Of a stretch of 64,000 bases of DNA, positions 47,433-56,594 are shown one piece after another. The translations under genes were made by a program, and so were the position numbers. The notes beneath the pieces were generated by a model. That model was not told the DNA's origin, did not search any database, and saw only the letters and a program-made list of their open reading frames with translations. Position 1 is the stretch's first letter. Each line of letters begins with the position of its first letter. The DNA is taken from NCBI GenBank assembly GCA_949128115.1, contig OX421967.1, positions 56,990,855-57,054,854 on the forward strand, in the 5' to 3' direction. The DNA comes from Anaspis maculata (lineage: Eukaryota; Arthropoda; Insecta; Coleoptera; Scraptiidae).

Positions 47433-50400
47433 ACTTGAAACCATCGTCTAATCGACACAGTTGAACCGCCGATCACTTTGGAAAAAAAAATCGACAACTG
47501 ATCCACCAATGGGCCAACATAATTACCTACTGCTCGAGATCATCTACCTGACATCATTGGATTCCCAGCTTGTCATCCACTCTCGAAACACTGTCACCGA
47601 AGAACAGAATAAAAGAAAATTAACAAAAGAAAAACGTGGGAACTTCTTGATTATGACCGAGGTTCATTCCAGACCTGACTTTCTGGAGGACATTCTGACA
47701 TCTTGAAGAAATAATGAAAAGCAGGTGAGAGCTGGGTATACTGCAGAAATTGTACCGCAACGGGACATTGTGATGGGCACGGGGTGAAACTCTGTCGGGA
47801 ACCAGTTGTTCTTTTTCAAGAGCGTTCAAGGGGGGTGCTGTGCGAAGGGCTAAGTTGTTTGTTTCGTGTAGCCTTTTTTCTGCTGGTTTTAGTTTTGTTT
47901 CATAAATGACAACTCCAATTGCGTGGACGGTTATACCCGAGATTGGAATGATTCGCGTGAAAATGGATTTCCATCACGACGGAAAAGAAGATGTACCTGT
48001 TCGAATGGATGACGTCTGCCCAACCAGCAAGCCTTGCTTCATCATAATTGTTTCATGCTGCCCGAACATGCTTCAAGTATCACCTGACGCGTCGCAGCCA
48101 CACAACATCATGGAACCGGCAGGCCTTGGCATTGAACCAGTCACACCAGCGTGCAAAACATCACCACGATCATCTTGCACGGCCTCGCCGCCATCATGTT
48201 CGACACTGCCGTCTCGCCATTGAACAAAGAAAAATCTTTCGAGATGCGGAGAACATCAAACCATCACCGTCATCCTGCTACCTGATACTCAAACAATTTT
48301 GGCACCGAAAAGCTGCAAGGGACGTCAGTGTCATCTTTTTTCACGACGAAGCGTTTTGTCTGAAGTCAACCACTCGACAAATTTTTTGACTCCATCACCG
48401 CCTTGTTCCACTGAAGCATCTAGTTCGCACCTGAAATCAATAGTCGTCTACATGAGTTCCAGTCGTCAACAGGATAGTCAAACTCTTGGTCACCAAGTAC
48501 AATCAAGGGGCGTCCGTCTCTTATCTGGTTCCGAAGAAGTAGCTGGTCTACAACTACAAACAAAAATCGTTTCACTAGATTGGGACCCTCACTCGACTTT
48601 TGTCGACTAGGGGGCGTTGCTCCTGCCTCTGAACCATTGTCCTGTACACTTTGTCAAATTTCGTCTGGTTCCACCTGGAGTCACCTCGGAAAGAAGAGAA
48701 GAAGAACAAGAAGAACAAGAATAAAGAATTTCATCACATGAACTGTCTTGGGTTTGTTGAAGAATCTCCGTCATCGTCTTCTATCCTTTTCCGTCGCTTC
48801 TTCAAAGGGGCGTAAATGTGGTGTTCCCCCTTTGTCTTGTTAGTACGTTGGTACCTGAAGTAGGTACTGTCGTTGACGTTCGTAGCGTTTGCCGATGGGA
48901 GAGGGAAATGGCGCTAGGCGAGCCGGCCGGGCGGCAGCCGCGGGCAGACGGAGAGAAGAGGGTCAGCTGTTGTGACGAAGACGTGATTTTCAGTGCATCA
49001 AGAGTGCGTGGTTTTTACAACTTTAGATCGGTCTTTCTTTAATTATTGTATCGTAATTTTGGCTTCCTTCCACTCACCAAATCACGCATTTTGATACCTA
49101 TTTTGTCCGCGAAATTTTTGTACATAACCCGAAACTCTTTGTCCTCTTTGGTCTCCACGGGATTGCATAACCCGCAGTTTTTCCCCTTTGAAATCAAGGT
49201 GCTTCGCACAGCTTTGAATTTTGTGTAATTTATCTACTCCCAAATGATCTCAATGTTGACGGCAAAAGCCGTAAATCCAAGGTGGGTGTGCTTTTTGCGC
49301 GCTCATGACATGACCTCAAGGCCTGCAAACTGCGCTGCGCGCGTATTTCGACGTTCCATTAATTGTTTCTTTCCACAAGTTACGTCACAAACAGTAAGAC
49401 GACAAAAAGAAGCTCTGCTACGCCAAAATCAGCCGCTAAGTAGAGAACCGTAATTTTGATGATTCATTCTCATTTCATTGTTCATTGTCGGGTTATACCT
49501 GAGAGTAAACGAAGGAAAGAAGGCTTGCACGCTTCTCCGTGTCCTGGGGGGGGGGTTCCACCTGCTCGTATGAATCTGCCTTGTTGAGTCTACTAACATT
49601 TTATTATTTGGGGGAAATTATGTGAGTTTTAACGTGATCCTTTGTTGTTCCTACTTATGATGCAATTCTGTAAAGGATAGCATTCTGTAGATACTCTGTT
49701 ATTTAAAAGAAATCCTGTCGGCTATTGGTTTGCCTTGTGTAACGGAGCGTTTGTGGAATGTTGTTTTTGGGGAATCGCTACATTAGCTTCCCATCCTTTC
49801 GCCGCTGCTTCAGACTTCGGGTTTGTTTCTTTTTACTGCCCTGTTTTGACGGGCATATTTATTTATAAACATATTCGGTAGTATCACGGAACTTCCTCAC
49901 CAAGAATGCGTACGTTGAATGTTGAAGTTCGAATGGAGTATGAAAGTGGTGTGAGTACTCAATGATTGTGGTTGCAATTATCGTTTCTCGATAATACCGA
50001 CAATGTCCATTCACAAGCTTAACTGTAAATGTCACTTATCTTGCATTTGAACGAAAATAAGTGTTTACCTTCGGGAACGAATGTAGACACAGTCAATTTT
50101 GCAGGAGTGTTTCCACTTCTTTTGCTTTTACCCGCTCTGATCAGTACCTTGGGCGGCCTTGTCGGCACTCTCACCGGCAAGCACCTGAGTGGGTTGATCT
50201 CACGTGGGGCCTCATCGAACATAGGCTTCTTGAGAGGTCCTTGTCCATCCCATCAGGATATCACTAAAGTACATCTGACTCCAAATTTACCTCTTCGATT
50301 CACGTTGGGGTTTCCGTTCCAACTTAAACGACGAAGAGTGGGCCACAGGTTGGCTCGAGTCGATTCCCTTGCATGGTTATTGTTTACTAATTCTTCTTCT

Positions 50401-50539
50401 GTTTTGTATGTATGTATCTGTGGGGTTTTTGATGGGTAACTTCTGGGGAATTTCGGGCGAATGCGTTATAGAAACTTCTTTCTTCCATTTGCTTACAAAA
50501 GAGTATGACCAACTTGAACTTCTCTACTTATTCATCTAT

Positions 50540-50800
50540 CACCTGTTTCTTGTTTATTTATCTACCTATTCATCCCGCATTTGTTTCTTGTTGATTTATC
50601 TACCTTTTGATCTCTTATTGGTTTCTTGTTTATTTATCCACACCATTACCTATCATTTGTTTCTTGTTTATTTACCTACACGATTACTTATCATTTATTT
50701 CTTGTTGATTTATCCACTTGTTTACTGATCATTTGGGTCTTGTTTATTCATGTACTTGTCTACCGATCGTTTTTCTATTGTTTATTTATCTATCAATTTG
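50540..50800 (+). repeat. ~37-bp degenerate minisatellite (TTTCTTGTTTATTTATC...)
   Basis: About seven units with TTTCTTGTTTATTTATC or TTTCTTGTTGATTTATC at 35-40-bp spacing. Pyrimidine/T-rich, non-coding. Confidence 0.7.
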
Positions 50801-51124
50801 ACTTCTTTTGTTTGTAAAGTGTGAAATTAAATTGCTTAGCGTCAAGTTTCCTTTTGTTGTTATGTAAATAACTTGTAAACGAAACAATCTTTCAAAGAGG
50901 TTCAAGCACCGATTCACGCTGACTTGATCAATGCAAAACTGGAGTGACTTCTCTGTCATTTCATCATGACCCATTCAAACTTAACTTTTGTCCAGATCAT
51001 TTGGGAAGGGACTTTTCAGCAACCAACCAGGCTATACGCAGGGGTTTCTTTGACGTGTTCTTCCCATGTGTGCCCGTCAGCGAATACGTCACTTCTCCTT
51101 TGCGATCAAATTGACAGTTTGCCA

Positions 51125-51620
51125 TGTTTCATGATTTCTTGTTTTGTTTTGCTAATCTGATTTTGTGTTCATTTTATTGTTGTAAACTCCTGCATTGTCT
51201 AAATAATTTGTAATGATTTTTCTTGTTTCATTTGTTTGTGTTTTGTTGTTCTTCATTCTTGTTGTGTCATTTTATCACTGTCAATAGGTGTTTTGAGAAA
51301 AGAAACAAATTCATTCAAAAACTTTGCCATTGATTTTCAATAAAACATTCATTTTGCTTGCATTTCATTCGCGTTTCATTCAAGAATCAAACCTCATCCC
51401 CAACGACACATTCTCATCTCGAGTAAGAACTCAACACAACGTAGGTAAAAGGTAAACAACGTCAAGAAAGGAAGAAACATAGACGATCACAGCCGAACAT
51501 CGAAAACGGGGTTACACTACAGAATGGTGCCCCGTGACCAGGATACACTACAGAAGTGGTGCCAAGACCTTGGTACATTACAGAATGGTGCCGTGACCAG
51601 GATAAACTACGTTACATTAC
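51125..51620 (+). repeat. Third copy of the foldback repeat
   Basis: Matches the minus strand of 45993-46470, loop segment included, and the plus strand of 46473-46950, including GGATAAACTACGTTACAT at the end. Moderately diverged. Confidence 0.85.
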
Positions 51621-51626
51621 ACTACC

Positions 51627-51768
51627 TACATTGAGAATCAAATGCTGCAGCTTTTTAGCTGCTTCGCTCTCATTGGTCACATGTTGGTCATTGACGGCAA
51701 TGACAGGCGTCAGGTCCAATCAGAACTCTACAGCTAAAAAAGCTAAAAAGCAGTTGATGCTCAATGTA
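51627..51768. mobile_element. Small TA-flanked MITE (142 bp)
   Basis: Inverted ends TACATTGAGAATCAAATGCT / AGCAGTTGATGCTCAATGTA, with GCTTTTTAGCT motifs inside. TA at both ends can serve as target duplication. Confidence 0.7.
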
Positions 51769-52028
51769 CCTAATGCAGAGACAAGCTGAGACGGGCAAGT
51801 TAGTGGTGACTTTCAATCCGCAATAACGAACTGGGCGACTACACTAGTCAACCGAAATGTAGGGGGCGTCGCGTTCGCGCTAAGAAAATGCAAAGTCGGA
51901 AAGGCGGCAAATTTGAATCCCGTGGATTTCAATGCTTCTATTTTGTCTTCAGTCGTAAGTAGTTGAAAGTGTTACAAAAAAAAAATCAATAAAAAAATCA
52001 ATTGTAAACATGAGAAAAAAAATTTAAA

Positions 52029-52890
52029 TCATTTATGAGCGAACTTGGCAACTTTCCTCCGCTTGACCGTTTTTTTAATAGCTCGCTTTTCTATCTGCTC
52101 TGTTTTGAATTCCTCATTTATTCGACGACACCACCAAGCAATTTCCATCCTGCTGACGCCTTGAATAAGAGCTGTCATCAAACAATCCATGTGGATTTCA
52201 CAAAACAAGTCCAGTGATTTCAACTGCTCCCTTATGGGAGCAGCAGCCAATTTAGACACACCACTTGGACCATTTAATGATGGTAGAGCGTTTTCCAGCA
52301 TGGTTGTTGCTGTCCCTACAGCCATAACCAAAGCCTCCGAAGGGTACGTCAATTTGGATGTGGTTTCCGACCACTCTTTAAAACAAATAAATTGGTTGTG
52401 AGCTTCCAGTGGCGAAGAACACAAAAGATCTTTGCATCTGTTGCAGTCATCCACCGTCGCTAATAGTCGCTTAGCTATGTAGCCACTGACATAAGCCACC
52501 GATGGTGTACTTGAAGCACATTCAGCTAAAGCTTCGGCAATATTGACCCCCCTATCCAGTGGTTCCTCCACATCTGCTGGTAAGGCAGCAACGCCTAAAG
52601 ATATATCCATGGAATCCGGCTCCGGTGTCACTGTGAGGAAGCAACGAAGGTTGAGCAGCTCACCATCATCTTCCAGGCAGTTGGTACCGTACCAATTGAA
52701 GTTTGGCTGGTTGAACCATTTGAAATCTGGGTTTTCAAGCTACCCACGAACTGGAAGGTGGTGGGATTGTCACTACATCTACAACCGCCTCTTGTTTGAC
52801 CAAAACGATTTTCCAGAGGGTCCTGGTTGAGGAACCGAGGTCGCAATTGTGTGCATTTCTTCTTCTGTAAAGTGTCCCAAATTCTCTGGA
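52029..52890 (-). pseudogene. P-element-like (THAP9-type) transposase C-terminal remnant
   Basis: On the minus strand from about 52880: LRPRFLNQDPLENRFGQTR and DNPTTFQFVGSLKT resemble the conserved LNQD.LEN.FG.IR...NPT..QF block of P/THAP9 transposases, which includes a catalytic acidic residue. After a frame change near 52630 the second part (52631-52029) has SVAYVSGYIAKRLL, DCNRCKDLL and KLTYPSEAL, then a basic tail RAIKKTVKRRKVAKFAHK. The THAP domain and most of the catalytic core are missing. The left piece is read in the same frame as the retroviral-type protease upstream, giving a chimeric ORF. Family assignment is from motif memory. Confidence 0.6.
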
Positions 52891-53285
52891 TGGATCTCTT
52901 AATGGGTGTTCTAAGCGCCAATTCCTCGTTTCCGATTTTCAACGTCCGCTGTTCAACATCCAGGATGAATCCGTACTTATCAATCAAGACCAGGCCAAGT
53001 ATGAAGTCGTCAACAATGTCAGCGACCAGATACTTTTCTCGCAGCAGAAACCGTCCAAAGCGAATGCTCACTTCAGCTTCTCCGTACAATGTAGCAGACT
53101 CTCCGGTAGCTGTAGTCAAACGAGCGCCGTCCCTCAGTGGCACAATGCGTTGCTTTCGAAGTATCCCTCGTCGAACGATTGACTTCGTGGCTCCCGTATC
53201 GATTACGAAGATGCAATTGTCCTCGTCAAGCTCCCAACTGAGAAGAAGGCTATTGGGTGACTTCTGCAGCAGTGAGACGGAGTAA
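52891..53285 (-). pseudogene. Element 3 retropepsin
   Basis: An open frame runs through the active site VIDTGATKSIV (DTGA codons at 53200-53189), a flap region (YGEAEVSIRFG) and the second conserved block FILGLVLIDKYGF. All key protease residues are visible. It is joined in frame to the P-like segment near 52890, so no RT follows. Confidence 0.75.
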
Positions 53286-53344
53286 ATCCTGGGGCATTGA
53301 GGACTGCTAGCCAGCGTGCGCCCCTTAGCGCTCGCTAGCTGGAA

Positions 53345-54601
53345 TTAGTTTTCCCGGCAGCGTCTATCAGGGCCGGAAGTTCTCCGTCCCGGTGTGGAAC
53401 GGTCACTTGAACTCGACCTTTGCCTGCAGTCCCGTAGCAGATGTCCCGGTCTTCTACAGCCGAAGCAACGCGGTCTCCCTTCAGCTCTTGGCTCGCCTTG
53501 GGGTCTGTTCCGAGACATAGCGCTGAGGAGTTCCTGTTTGAGTTCCTCAAACATCTCCTTCACACATCTTTTCTCGGAAGTATGTGGTGATTCGTCAAAG
53601 TTCACCTTTCTATAAAACAATGAGGGCACGAAGCATTTTTGGCTGCCTCAATGCGAATAGCTTGGATAAGTGCGTCGCTGATACAAGCTGGGTTGCTGAT
53701 TATGACAATCTGACGCAGATCTGGATTTCTTAGTCCACCCACGAAGGTTTCTTTTACGATGTCTTCCAAAACATCCGCTGGATGCGCTGGATAAGCCAGG
53801 TGAACCAGCCTCAAGACTTCGGATTCGAATTACCGAACGCTTTCTCCGCTCTTTTGTGTCCTGGCCTTCAGCTGGGTTTGATGGATCTGCCGCACATGAT
53901 TGTCCCCATATCGGAGCTCCAGGACCCTGGTCAGCTTGGCAAAGTCCTCCTGTTCACTCTCCGGAATCATCTGGAGCAGCTCCAATGCTGGGCCTCTAAG
54001 AGCCAGGACTAGAGCTGTAGCTCTGTCATCCTCGCTCAATCCGTTTGCTCCGGCAGCGGCATCGAACTGCCTCTTACAGGTAGTCCATGGGCTTTTCCCA
54101 TCGAAGTTTGGCAGCTTCACACGTTGGACACCCGCTGAACTGACCATCGCAGCACTGGCGACGGTTTTCTGGACCTGTTACTCCAGCTTCGCCATGTTGG
54201 CTTCCACCGCTTCCATTCTTGCCTCTACCATTGCAACCATTTTCTCTTCCAGCTTGTTCACACTGCCGTCGAAATACCGCGTTTGTTGTTCCACAATGAT
54301 TGAAATTTCAGTTTCTCTCCTTCAGTCGTTTCCTTTCCTGTTCTTCTAGCAGGTCCCTTAGTTCTTCTTTGTCTTCTAGACGCTGTTCTTGTAAAAGATT
54401 CCTCAATTCTTTTTCTTGTCCCTCTAGAAGATTATTCAATTCTTCTTTATCTTTCAAACGCCTCTTCTCCTGTTCTTCTTGACGCTTTTTCAACTCTTCT
54501 TTTTCTGCCGGGTGTTCCGTCTTTTGTTCCTGCATCATCGTCATGATGCTCGCCCAAGTGTCTTCGACTCCTGTCTTCGAAATGCTTCTCGCCTCCAACA
54601 T
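53345..54601 (-). pseudogene. Element 3 Gag: coiled coil, capsid-like region, CCHC knuckle
   Basis: 54601-54308: strongly charged Glu/Lys/Gln heptad-rich stretch (repeated KEEL..LLE.QE), a probable coiled coil. After frame breaks a capsid-like part follows (VKLPNFDGKSPWTTCKRQFDAA, ATALVLALRGPALELL, 54147-53830), then DIVKETFVGGLRNPDLRQIV (53814-53602). The knuckle CFGCRRPGHLLRDC lies near 53460. At least three frameshifts or stops make it non-functional. Confidence 0.75.
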
Positions 54602-54662
54602 TTACAAAGCAGGAATGTTCCGAACGTCCTGTAGTCGCAGGCCGAATTACTCTCAATTATAC

Positions 54663-54679
54663 CGCTTTCTGACACCAAA
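54663..54679 (-). other. Primer-binding site of element 3
   Basis: Directly behind the LTR the minus strand reads TTGGTGTCAGAAAGCGG. TGGTGTCAGAA is the complement of a tRNA 3' end ...TTCTGACACCA, the type reported for Ser-tRNA-primed gypsy (Mag-like) elements. The position and the TGG start fit a PBS. Confidence 0.75.
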
Positions 54680-55191
54680 TGTTACGTATTTCGCGTACGG
54701 GTTCGAATATAATTGAGACAATGCTTTTAAAACACACGGTTTATTACTACTTACTACAATAAATACACGCCAACAATTATCTATTTGGAATTATCGCTGT
54801 GATTACTAGTCGGTTTTAATCCGCTCGCTACCACTCCGCATTCCAATTCATAACTGCCCATGAGCTGACGGTCAATGCTTTATATAGGCCTCCGATTAGC
54901 GTTCCCGAACTTTCCATCATCCTCCAGCAATTTCCATAGTGGCCCGGCATATGGTTTTCTAGGCGACTCCCGAATAATCACACACCTTTCACGTGCTTTC
55001 CGTGTGTTCTGGTATGTAGCACCGCCGCCAAAATGGACAGATGTGTCCTGATCGAGCGTTGGAGTCTCCCCATTCAGTTTCACGTACACGCACGCTCTGG
55101 AATGCACAAGAACGCTCCGCATTTGTACACTGCGATCTAACGGGAAGAGTTTAGAAAGATCGCGTGTTATCCAGAATCGCCGCTCGTAACA
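54680..55191 (-). repeat. 5' LTR of element 3 (512 bp)
   Basis: On the minus strand it begins TGTTACGAGCGGCG and ends ATACGTAACA, with inverted ends TGTTACG / CGTAACA. It has a TATATAAAG box near 54876-54886 and AATTGAGACAATG downstream. The following bases are the PBS. No second copy is in the window. Confidence 0.75.
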
Positions 55192-55345
55192 GTACACTTA
55201 TCCTTCCTTGCATCTACCTACATAGGAAGGTCCTACTTGAGTGCATTACTTTCAACAATTGAAAATTACAGAAACAACTAATCGTATTATTTCCTAATTG
55301 TAATATTCTCCCTGCAACGTCCTTCAAGGTAGCTTTAGTTTATGG

Positions 55346-55490
55346 ATGGCGCGATGTGACTGAGAAAAAGTGTCTTGCCTCGAGCGGGAATCGAACCTGC
55401 GTCTTCCATTTGCCGGATGGGTACTCTACCACTGAGCTACCGAGGAGACAACAGTTCCTCCGCCACATGCCTATATGAGAGCCGCCACAA
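55346..55490 (-). repeat. tRNA-derived SINE, copy 2
   Basis: 145 bp like 19175-19319. The tRNA-like body is better preserved: D-stem GCTC/GAGT, T-arm with GGTTCGATTCC, acceptor CCTCG/CGAGG. The anticodon loop CCGGCAA lacks the universal U33, and the extra sequence on both sides is shared with copy 1, so it is a SINE rather than a working tRNA gene. Confidence 0.8.
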
Positions 55491-55598
55491 GTTCAATGAA
55501 AAAATGTTTTAAAAATCCTACGGAAGAATATCATTGATGAATGATATGAAAGGAAATTTTACCCAGAAGAACGTTTGGTTTGATCTCGCGGGACTAAA

Positions 55599-55762
55599 GG
55601 TGCGTTCACTCAGCTTATTTAGTCGCAAATTTTAATTTTAGCCGTAAGCGCTGCATCGCTCATTGGCTGTTCTGAGGGGGCTGGTTCATAAGAGCCAATG
55701 GGCGGCTCTGCGCTTGCGACTAAAATTAAAACTTGCGGCTAAATAAGCTGGCTGAACGCATC
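55599..55762. mobile_element. Palindromic MITE (164 bp)
   Basis: About 53-bp inverted arms: GGTGCGTTCACTCAGCTTAT at the left, ATAAGCTGGCTGAACGCATC at the right, continuing through TTTTAATTTTAG. Non-coding. Confidence 0.75.
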
Positions 55763-55868
55763 TTGATACACAATTTTATTACAGCGCAGCGTTCATCTGA
55801 AGTTTCGATCGTGGATTGAGAAATCTAAATTAGGAAACTTGACCCATCCACATAAATACTTGACTTAT

Positions 55869-55991
55869 CTATCGTGTGATCGAATGAATTCTTATTTTGA
55901 GTAGGCTGTGGCCTGGTCACATTCAGGGGTGCGAAGCTGCATTCGGCTAGGCCACAGCCCACCTAAAATAAGAATTTTGATCACACGATAG
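55869..55991. mobile_element. Palindromic MITE (123 bp)
   Basis: About 45-bp inverted arms CTATCGTGTGATC...GGCTGTGGCC and GGCCACAGCC...GATCACACGATAG around a short loop. Non-coding. Confidence 0.8.
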
Positions 55992-56539
55992 TAAAGTATC
56001 TAGTACTCTATTATATCGTCTCTCAACAGCCATATTAAGTAAAAGTTCTTGAGAGCACCGCAGGAGAACCAAACACGGGGAAATGATAAGTTACCAGGCA
56101 TTATGATAGAAGTGTCCAGTCACGTGTACTTGCTGATTGGGTCAGCAGGTACTTCAAGCAAATGAAGGCCACTGAGTTGGGCGCAACTGTAATACTCGAC
56201 TCTTGTATTTTTCGGTTTTATTGAAACATAACATGACTAACATTTTTAATAAATTGAAAAAATTCTTTCATCCTTCTTCTAATGATAATAATTATTATAA
56301 ATAACAAAATGTCACTTCTCAACCCTGACGATGCTTAACAGCGAAACCGGTTGGCCAAAGAAGTATTAATAATTATTTATAGTGTAACTCAAAGCAAAAT
56401 AAAAAGTACTAACATTTTTGTTAAGCCTCTTGCTTCAACTCGAGGGCGAATAACCTATATCGGTTTCAGAAATGCATGGTTTTCTCTAATATTGAACAGC
56501 ATGCATCATACGGGGCGTGATTAAGAAGTTCTTTACATG
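55992..56539. other. Intergenic, nothing recognised
   Basis: A short AT palindrome AATGATAATAATTATTAT lies near 56280. CCTGACGATGCTTAACAGCG near 56322 looks like a retroposon 3' end, but this is weak. Confidence 0.4.
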
Positions 56540-56594
56540 AACCATTAAATTTTGATAACGAGTAGTTGTTGCACTGGAATCAATAATTGACTTC
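56540..56594 (-). pseudogene. Relic finger behind zinc-finger gene F
   Basis: After the TAA stop the minus strand still reads a decayed linker and finger start (VNY, stop, FQCNNY), with the second Cys lost. The matching relic lies behind copies D, E and the 3532 fragment. Confidence 0.6.

Larger units (their letters stand above)
46981..51124. other. Non-coding interval between repeat copies
   Basis: 4.1 kb between two direct copies of the 480-bp repeat (46473 and 51125). Short ORFs only, none with a recognised domain. It contains two minisatellites (47151-47432, 50540-50800). It could be the body of a non-autonomous element with long direct repeats, but no tRNA primer-binding site or polypurine tract was found next to the repeats. 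Confidence 0.4.
52891..55191 (-). mobile_element. 5' half of an LTR retrotransposon (element 3)
   Basis: Read on the minus strand: 5' LTR (55191-54680), primer-binding site, coiled-coil and Gag region, CCHC knuckle and protease. RT, RNase H, integrase and 3' LTR are absent; P-like transposase DNA follows instead. Best described as gypsy-like from Gag/protease and the PBS type. Confidence 0.75.

Noticed and set aside
47023..47464. Long repetitive ORFs (12-residue repeat) on both strands
   Set aside because: A 36-bp minisatellite keeps all frames open; there is no start context or domain.
46473..51620. Full LTR retrotransposon bounded by the direct copies at 46473 and 51125
   Set aside because: No TG...CA limits, primer-binding site, polypurine tract or gag-pol in the interior; kept only as an open question.
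54880..55197. 105-codon ORF on the minus strand
   Set aside because: Lies wholly in the LTR of element 3 and covers its TATA box; no domain.
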